Part shown: positions 59,125 through 64,000 of the stretch, one piece after another
Position numbering within the stretch: the stretch's first letter is position 1
How the letters are laid out: each line of letters opens with the position of its first letter
Source of the DNA: an uncultured Pseudomonadota bacterium
GTDB lineage: Bacteria; Myxococcota_A; UBA796; CAJQPC01
Assembly: GCA_913060515.1 (NCBI GenBank)
Contig: CAJXRZ010000010.1
Coordinates: forward strand, 52,953 to 116,952
Direction: 5' to 3'
Length of the DNA stretch: 64,000 nt
Notes under the pieces: model-generated
Told to the model about the DNA's origin: nothing
Seen by the model: the letters and a program-made list of their open reading frames with translations, nothing else
Databases searched by the model: none
Position numbers and translations under genes: made by a program

Positions 59125-60640
59125 AATACGCGTCGACCACGCCGCCTTGAACAAAGGCTTCGGTGCGCCCACTGGCCCTGAGCTCAGCGAGCACGCCCTC
59201 GGCGCCATCGAGCTCGGCCGAGACCGCCTGCGTCCTGCTGACAGGCCAGATGGCCAAGACATCGGTGCGTCCTTGGGAGGTCAAGGGAGCGCGCAGGCCA
59301 ACTGGCAAGAGCGTGGAAGGGAGCAACAGCGCGTCCCTCATGCCCGTCTCGCCAAAACCAGGGCGAAGGGGGCCCAGGATGTCTCCTGGCCAAGTGGCCG
59401 AGCGAGAGGAGAAGGGCATGCGGGCCAAGCGGATGAAGAGCTGCACCGGCCAACTGCCAATGCCCTGCACAAGCTCCTTGCTCAGGGTCCAGCAGAGCTC
59501 CACCCGACGCGGAGTGTCCACGGCCACGACGGGCATCTTGTGGCGGCGCATTCCGTCGCTGATCAGGGTGACGCAGTCCGGGTGACCTGGGGCTTGGTAC
59601 ACGTGAACGGTCAGGGCCAAGCGGGTGTCGGGGTCCGTAAAGCGCTCGATGGGCGGGCCCAAGCTCTCGCTGAGCAGAGATGCGAAGCCTTCGGCCAGCT
59701 CCGTGCTCTGGCGCGGGCGGGCAGCCCAGCTTGAGTCTGGGTCGGAGGCGTCCTCGTCCCAGCCCGCCATGACCTCGGCGTCGAGGTGATCATCGATCAG
59801 CAGAGAGCGGGACGTGTCCAGGGGCGTGGGGAGCTGGGTGTCTGCAGCCGAGTGCTCCTCCACCTGAGCGATCAGACCAGCCGGCTCGGGCAAGTCGAAG
59901 GGGTCGCTGGGCGGCGGCGGCTCTTCGATGAACTCCGGCTCCACCATCACCGCCTGCACCACCTTCTTGCCAGAAGGCAGAGGAGGCAGGGCCTCTTCGG
60001 GGTCCAAGGCGGCGCTGGGCTGGCGCCTGACCCACTCCAGAGGCACCGCCAAGAGAGGGAGCTGCCGACCATCGGTGGAGCGGATTCGGTCCGGCCGCAC
60101 CATGAGCAGGCCATTGCGCAGCCCGAGCGGAAAGAGCTTGAAGGCCAAAGGCAGCACCGGCCCTTGGGTGAGCTGTTCGGGGGAGAAGATGTTCCGAGGG
60201 CCCACGGGAACCGGTAGATCTGGCGGGTCGGGGCGAAGGTCCACCCGGACCTTGCGCAGCAGGCGCACAAAGCCCCCCAGCGCCGGACGCAGGCGCGCGA
60301 AGATCTCCGGTGTGCCCAAGAGCTCGGCTTGGAAGGGCTCGGCCAACATGTCGCCGACCAGATCCCAGGGGTCTCTCAGCTCTTCGATGGCCCGGGCCAA
60401 GCCCAACATGCGCTCGGAGGTGGCCAAGGTCTGGATGTGGGTGTCCGGCCCCAGCTCCACCTCGTGGGCCGCCAAGCAGTTGCCGCAGCTGAGCACGTAG
60501 CGCAAAGGCTGGCCGGCCTTGGGGCGCCTGCCGAAGATCCGTGCACCAGGAACTTGCTCCCTCCAGGGGTCGGAGAGCACCCTCTGGGCATCCAGGTGGG
60601 CGGCGCAGTTGGAGCACTTCAGGCTGGATGTCTCAGACAA
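59123..60640 (-). CDS. Zinc-ribbon protein with C-terminal Sufu-like domain
   Basis: A 505-residue cytoplasmic protein. Residues 9-12 (CSNC) and 52-55 (CGNC) look like a split zinc ribbon. A Pro/Asp-rich low-complexity section separates it from a C-terminal domain (about 330-500) with the pattern of suppressor-of-fused-like proteins: VHVYQAPGHPDCVTLISDGM, RRVELCWTLSKE, ALLLPSTLLPVGL and VLAIWPVSRTQA. In bacteria Sufu-like proteins are often immunity proteins or of unknown role. The kinase/FGE gene is just upstream on the same strand, 6 bases away. Confidence 0.65.
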   Translation of the reverse strand: MSETSSLKCSNCAAHLDAQRVLSDPWREQVPGARIFGRRPKAGQPLRYVLSCGNCLAAHEVELGPDTHIQTLATSERMLGLARAIEELRDPWDLVGDMLAEPFQAELLGTPEIFARLRPALGGFVRLLRKVRVDLRPDPPDLPVPVGPRNIFSPEQLTQGPVLPLAFKLFPLGLRNGLLMVRPDRIRSTDGRQLPLLAVPLEWVRRQPSAALDPEEALPPLPSGKKVVQAVMVEPEFIEEPPPPSDPFDLPEPAGLIAQVEEHSAADTQLPTPLDTSRSLLIDDHLDAEVMAGWDEDASDPDSSWAARPRQSTELAEGFASLLSESLGPPIERFTDPDTRLALTVHVYQAPGHPDCVTLISDGMRRHKMPVVAVDTPRRVELCWTLSKELVQGIGSWPVQLFIRLARMPFSSRSATWPGDILGPLRPGFGETGMRDALLLPSTLLPVGLRAPLTSQGRTDVLAIWPVSRTQAVSAELDGAEGVLAELRASGRTEAFVQGGVVDAY

Positions 60641-60646
60641 GGGGCC

Positions 60647-63208
60647 TCAGGGACAGGGACGAACCAAGCGGATCCCAATCATGGTGCCACGGTACCCCGC
60701 GTCCAAGCGGTAGCGATGGGCGGCACGGCTGATCTCGCCCACTCCATGAAAGTGCCCGCCACGCAAGGAACGCGCGCCCTCTCCCGCTTGTGGCTCCACC
60801 AAAACACGCCCGGACGATACCTTAGGTCCAAGCTCCCGATACAGATCTTCACACCAGTCCATCACGTTGCCGCCCAGGCCCAGGATCCCGTACGGGCTCT
60901 GGTCCGCTGGGAAGTCCCCTGGGCTGGCGACAGCAGGCCTCTCCGGAAGGCTTTCACGCATGTTGCACCAGGTGGGATCCAGGAAATTGCCCCAAGGAAA
61001 AGAGCGCGCATCCACTCCTCGGGCCGCTTTCTCCCACTCCAGCTCGAAGGGCAGCCGCCAAGGCAGCCCACTCTCCTGCGCGACCCAAGCCGCGTAGGCC
61101 TTGGCCGAGTGCCAATCCACCAACACCACCGGCTTGTCGGGCGAGGCATCGAACATGCTCAGGTCGGTGCGGCAGCTGTAGTGATGGCCCTCCATCTTGA
61201 GCAGCGGAAAGTTCTCGAACCGAGGCGCGCAGCGCTGGGCTCTCTCCCCCTCGCCTGCGTCGATCAGGGCATTAAGGAAGGCGCAGTACTCGGCGTTTGT
61301 CACCGGATCTCGGCGCATCACGAAGGGCGCTACCCACAGACGCTCTCGGGCCAGGGCGGAGGGAGCCAGTGGATCCCCGCCCGCCGTGAACCATCCCCCA
61401 GGCACAAAGCAGTCCTCCCCACCTGAGCTGCCTTGAGGGGGAAGCACCAACGAGGCCAGGTTGTCCTGATCCACGCTGTCCCAACGCCCCTCTCGCTCGA
61501 TGCTCACTGGATAGCGCACGCTCTCGTGGCCCTCCTTGTGGAGCACAACCAAGAAGTCGCCCATGGGCAGCCGCACAGTCAGCGGGGTGCTGCCCAGGCT
61601 GCGCACACGCTCGGCCCGGAGACGTCTTCCTTGCTCGACGTAGCGGTAGACCACCGCCTCAGCACCCGCCGGCTCCGTCTTCAAACTCAACACGCCACGG
61701 CCTTCCAAGAAGGCTCGGTGCTCGCCGCGGTCATGGTCGCGCAAGAAGCGCTCCCACTGCCCAGCGCGCTGCCAATCGCGGTCCGCCTCGGCCTGTACCA
61801 TCAGCTCTCTGTAGATCCGAGCCAAGCCTTCATGGGCCTCGGGCAGCTCGGGGTCCAGATTCAGGGCGTCGTGCAGGGCCCGGCGTGCATCCAACTCCAG
61901 GAGCGCCGCCCGAGCCCGAGCCTGCGCCGCTTGGTCTTCCAAGGCCCAGCCACTGTGTTTGTCCGTGACAGGGTCGTGGCCTTTGACCGACTCCAGGGCG
62001 CCTAGGGCGCCGGCCTTTAGGTCCTGCGCCTGGCGGCGTAGCTCCTCGGCCCGCGGCAAGAGCCCTTTGGCCTCGCCCACCCGAAGCAGGGCGCGTTGCC
62101 GGCGCATGGATCCGTCCAACCAGGCCTCTACGGCTGCAGCGAGCGCGCCGCCGTCGGCGTAGCGGTCCTTCACCTCTCGGGCCATTGCGCGCTCACAGAT
62201 CTCGCTGAGCCCTTCCGGAATCGGCGGCCCACGGCGGGCCTCCTCCAAGGGTTTGGGCGGACCGGCCAAGACCTGGTCCAGCACCGTCTGCGCGTCCTCG
62301 CCCCGGTAAGGCGTGCGCCCAGAGAGCAGCTTGTAGAGCACCGCTCCCAAACTGAAGACATCAGAGGCCGGTCCAACCTCGTCCCAAGCCCCTCGCGCTT
62401 GCTCCGGCGGCATGTAGGACGGTGTGCCAAAGACACGCCCAACCCGCGTCAACTTGGGGCTGCTCTGGGAGAGGCTGCGCTCGGTGACCACCCCTTCGCT
62501 GGCGTTGAGGCTTTGGTCCACCTGGCCGGTCACCTTGGCCAAGCCCCAGTCCAGGACCAGCACCTCACCAAAGTCTCCGAGCATCAGGTTGCTGGGTTTG
62601 AGATCCCGATGCACAACGCCCCGTGCGTGCGAGTACGCCATGGTCTCGCATGCACGGCGAAAGGCCTCGATCATCTTGCGCAAGGTCCAGCCGCTATCGG
62701 TGACCCCCCAGCGGCCAAGTTCGCTCGCCCCATGCAACTCACGAATGATCGCGCTGAGAGTCTTTCCCTGGACCTCTTCCATCGTGAAGTAGACGCGGCC
62801 GTCTTCCAAGCGCCCAAACTCGTGAACCGCGACCACACCTGGATGGCGGAGCTGGGCGGTGACTTGGGCCTCTTCCAAGAAGCGGGTGAGCTGGGCCGAC
62901 TTGGCGCAAAGGGGGGCGCGCAGAGCCTTCAGAGCCATAGAGCGAGAGAGTTCCGTGTCCCGAACCCTAAAGACCTCGCCCATGCCCCCTTCCCCGATCA
63001 GACCCAGTTGCTCGTATCGGCCAAGAGTGATCGGAGGCTTGCTACGTAAGGAGAAGTCCTCACCCGTCAGATCGATGGTTGAGGGCGCTCCCATGCTCAC
63101 CGAGTGGGCCCCCTGCTGAGCCTGCTGAACGACGGAGCGGAGGGCATCTACGAGCTCTGGATCGAGCTGGTGCCGGGCCGCAACTTCCTTGATCCAAGCC
63201 TCGTCCAT
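60647..63208 (-). CDS. Ser/Thr protein kinase fused to an FGE-sulfatase (SUMF1-like) domain
   Basis: An 853-residue protein; ATG 63208 is used because longer frames run into the divergent kinase gene. Kinase domain: GLIGEGGMGEVFRVRD, catalytic loop HRDLKPSNLML, then LDWGLAK, where the usual DFG is DWG, and GTPSYMPPEQA. A helical middle section (about 390-560) precedes a PEGA-like stretch and a C-terminal FGE/SUMF1 domain (VMRRDPVTNAEYCAFLNAL, WRLPFELEWEKAARG, GLGGNVMDWCEDLY, SLRGGHFHGVG). Such fusions are typical of Myxococcota and Planctomycetota; the FGE domain here is probably a sugar- or protein-binding C-lectin-like module. No membrane helix is visible. Confidence 0.9.
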   Translation of the reverse strand: MDEAWIKEVAARHQLDPELVDALRSVVQQAQQGAHSVSMGAPSTIDLTGEDFSLRSKPPITLGRYEQLGLIGEGGMGEVFRVRDTELSRSMALKALRAPLCAKSAQLTRFLEEAQVTAQLRHPGVVAVHEFGRLEDGRVYFTMEEVQGKTLSAIIRELHGASELGRWGVTDSGWTLRKMIEAFRRACETMAYSHARGVVHRDLKPSNLMLGDFGEVLVLDWGLAKVTGQVDQSLNASEGVVTERSLSQSSPKLTRVGRVFGTPSYMPPEQARGAWDEVGPASDVFSLGAVLYKLLSGRTPYRGEDAQTVLDQVLAGPPKPLEEARRGPPIPEGLSEICERAMAREVKDRYADGGALAAAVEAWLDGSMRRQRALLRVGEAKGLLPRAEELRRQAQDLKAGALGALESVKGHDPVTDKHSGWALEDQAAQARARAALLELDARRALHDALNLDPELPEAHEGLARIYRELMVQAEADRDWQRAGQWERFLRDHDRGEHRAFLEGRGVLSLKTEPAGAEAVVYRYVEQGRRLRAERVRSLGSTPLTVRLPMGDFLVVLHKEGHESVRYPVSIEREGRWDSVDQDNLASLVLPPQGSSGGEDCFVPGGWFTAGGDPLAPSALARERLWVAPFVMRRDPVTNAEYCAFLNALIDAGEGERAQRCAPRFENFPLLKMEGHHYSCRTDLSMFDASPDKPVVLVDWHSAKAYAAWVAQESGLPWRLPFELEWEKAARGVDARSFPWGNFLDPTWCNMRESLPERPAVASPGDFPADQSPYGILGLGGNVMDWCEDLYRELGPKVSSGRVLVEPQAGEGARSLRGGHFHGVGEISRAAHRYRLDAGYRGTMIGIRLVRPCP

Positions 63209-63254
63209 GCTGTCCTCGGTCTCATCTTGGTGCCGAAGTGTAACGAGAACAGCG

Positions 63255-63260
63255 TATGAT
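63255..63260 (+). promoter_or_regulatory. -10-like box close to the start of the terminal kinase gene
   Basis: TATGAT lies nine bases before ATG 63270 without a convincing -35 at normal spacing and without a ribosome-binding site between, which suits a leaderless transcript. Weak. Confidence 0.25.
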
Positions 63261-63269
63261 CCCACTCTG

Positions 63270-63961
63270 ATGAGCACGACGCTTGGCCCATACGACCTGA
63301 TCCGGCCCATTCGCCAAGGCGGCATGGGCGAAGTCTGGCTGGCCCGCCGGAACATGGACGGGCGGGTGGCAGCGGTCAAGGTCCTGCGCCACGGACTGCG
63401 TGGACGCATGATGCGCAGAGGCTTGACCACGGAGATTCGCGCGGTCGCAGCCCTGGATCACCCCCACATCGTGAGCCTCTACGACCACGGTCTGGTGCGC
63501 CGCGACGAGGCGGACGGCAACCGCCTGGCCACCGGAACGCCCTGGCTGGCGATGGAGTATGTGCCCGGCGGCACCCTGGCCGAGAGCATGCACCCCTCTT
63601 GGCCTCAAGCACGCCAGTGGATGCTGGAGCTGCTCGAAGCGCTGGCCCACGCCCACGCCCGCGGCGTGATCCACCGCGACCTAAAACCCGCCAACGTGCT
63701 CTTTGACGAGGGCGGCCGGGTCAAGCTGGGCGACTTTGGCTTGGCCTATCTGCAGGAGCGCCACCTGGATGGCACCGAGAGTGCCCCGCTCGGCGGCGGC
63801 ACAGCCGCGTGGATGGCTCCGGAGCAGCACGCTCGCCGGTGGGTGGACCAAGGCCCCTGGACGGACCTGTACACCTTGGGCGCTCTGGGCTGGTGCTTGC
63901 TCACTGGACAGCGGGTCTTCCAAGGAAAGCCCAGACAGGTTCGCGCCGCCCACCTCTGCGC
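63270..63961 (+). CDS. Ser/Thr protein kinase, 3' end missing at contig end
   Basis: The ATG at 63270 opens MSTTLGPYDLIRPIRQGGMGEVWLARR; the invariant Lys (VAAVKVLRH), HRDLKPANVLF, LGDFGLA and AAWMAPEQHA are all present. About 230 codons are genuine; after AAHLCA the reading continues into adapter sequence. Because it has no stop, length and C-terminal domains cannot be known. It is divergent from the kinase/FGE gene with 61 bases between starts, which suggests a shared regulatory region for two kinases. Confidence 0.85.
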
Positions 63962-64000
63962 CTGTCTCTTATACACATCTCCGAGCCCACGAGACAGGCA
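63962..64000 (+). other. Nextera adapter read-through (not genomic)
   Basis: CTGTCTCTTATACACATCT (63962-63980) is the Tn5 mosaic end, followed by CCGAGCCCACGAGAC (63981-63995), the i7-side adapter, and AGGCA, the first five bases of an index (consistent with N703, AGGCAGAA). It is library-preparation sequence left untrimmed at the contig end. Confidence 0.98.

Overview
The window looks like one end of a contig from an uncultured, high-GC Myxococcota-like bacterium (old Deltaproteobacteria). I infer this from the gene content: many short-leader lipoproteins with Asp/Thr/Gly tethers, FG-GAP and MopE-type repeat proteins, Ser/Thr kinases with PEGA-like or sulfatase-modifying-factor domains, lipoprotein serpins and several PilT-like ATPases. 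No rRNA, tRNA, CRISPR array, complete insertion sequence or prophage was seen. Coding density is very high, many genes overlap by ATGA or GTGA, and no gene-free stretch exceeds about 300 bases. The last 39 bases are Nextera adapter, so the natural sequence ends at 63961 inside a kinase gene.

Layout. 1-616: 3' part of an XRE/MmyB-type regulator. 582-10741 (minus): a run of genes with three PilT-type ATPase genes carrying four ATPase domains (PilT-PilT tandem, HEAT-PilT fusion, plain PilT), a YfcC-type transporter, an M23 peptidase, an NlpC/P60-like lipoprotein and two exported proteins. 10788-21812 (plus): an FG-GAP lipoprotein, a second lipoprotein, a pseudo-receiver, a membrane Ser/Thr kinase, a PEGA protein, three SPFH (HflK/HflC-like) proteins and a P1B-like P-type ATPase whose metal-site Cys-Pro-Cys is Thr-Pro-Thr. 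From the kinase to the ATPase every junction is a 4-base overlap. A TetR gene with two tandem operators and a sphingosine-1-phosphate-lyase-like enzyme follow.

23867-43468: a 1,988-residue multidomain protein with a possible C-terminal NlpC/P60-like cysteine peptidase, a VOC protein, repeat-rich surface lipoproteins (lamin-tail, MopE/TSP3/thioredoxin, MopE/FG-GAP), a VanZ-like protein, an acyl-CoA dehydrogenase, an acyl-CoA synthetase followed by a strong terminator, the first serpin and an exported protein. 43515-50782: class I fumarase, a WD40-like protein, a GFA-family protein, further exported proteins, the second serpin and a cyclophilin lipoprotein.

50965-55365: a tandem family of small lipoproteins and FG-GAP lipoproteins. 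One FG-GAP gene carries two 160-bp TA-flanked MITE-like elements; removing both, with one TA each, restores a 475-codon frame. A remnant of a third copy and a truncated element follow. 55411-63961: a MaoC-like protein, a 598-residue unknown, an EEP-family lipoprotein, a Sufu-domain protein, a kinase/FGE fusion and a divergent truncated kinase.

The best candidates for undescribed systems are the kinase-SPFH3-P-ATPase operon, the multi-architecture PilT cluster, and the MITE family with a conserved core but different ends.
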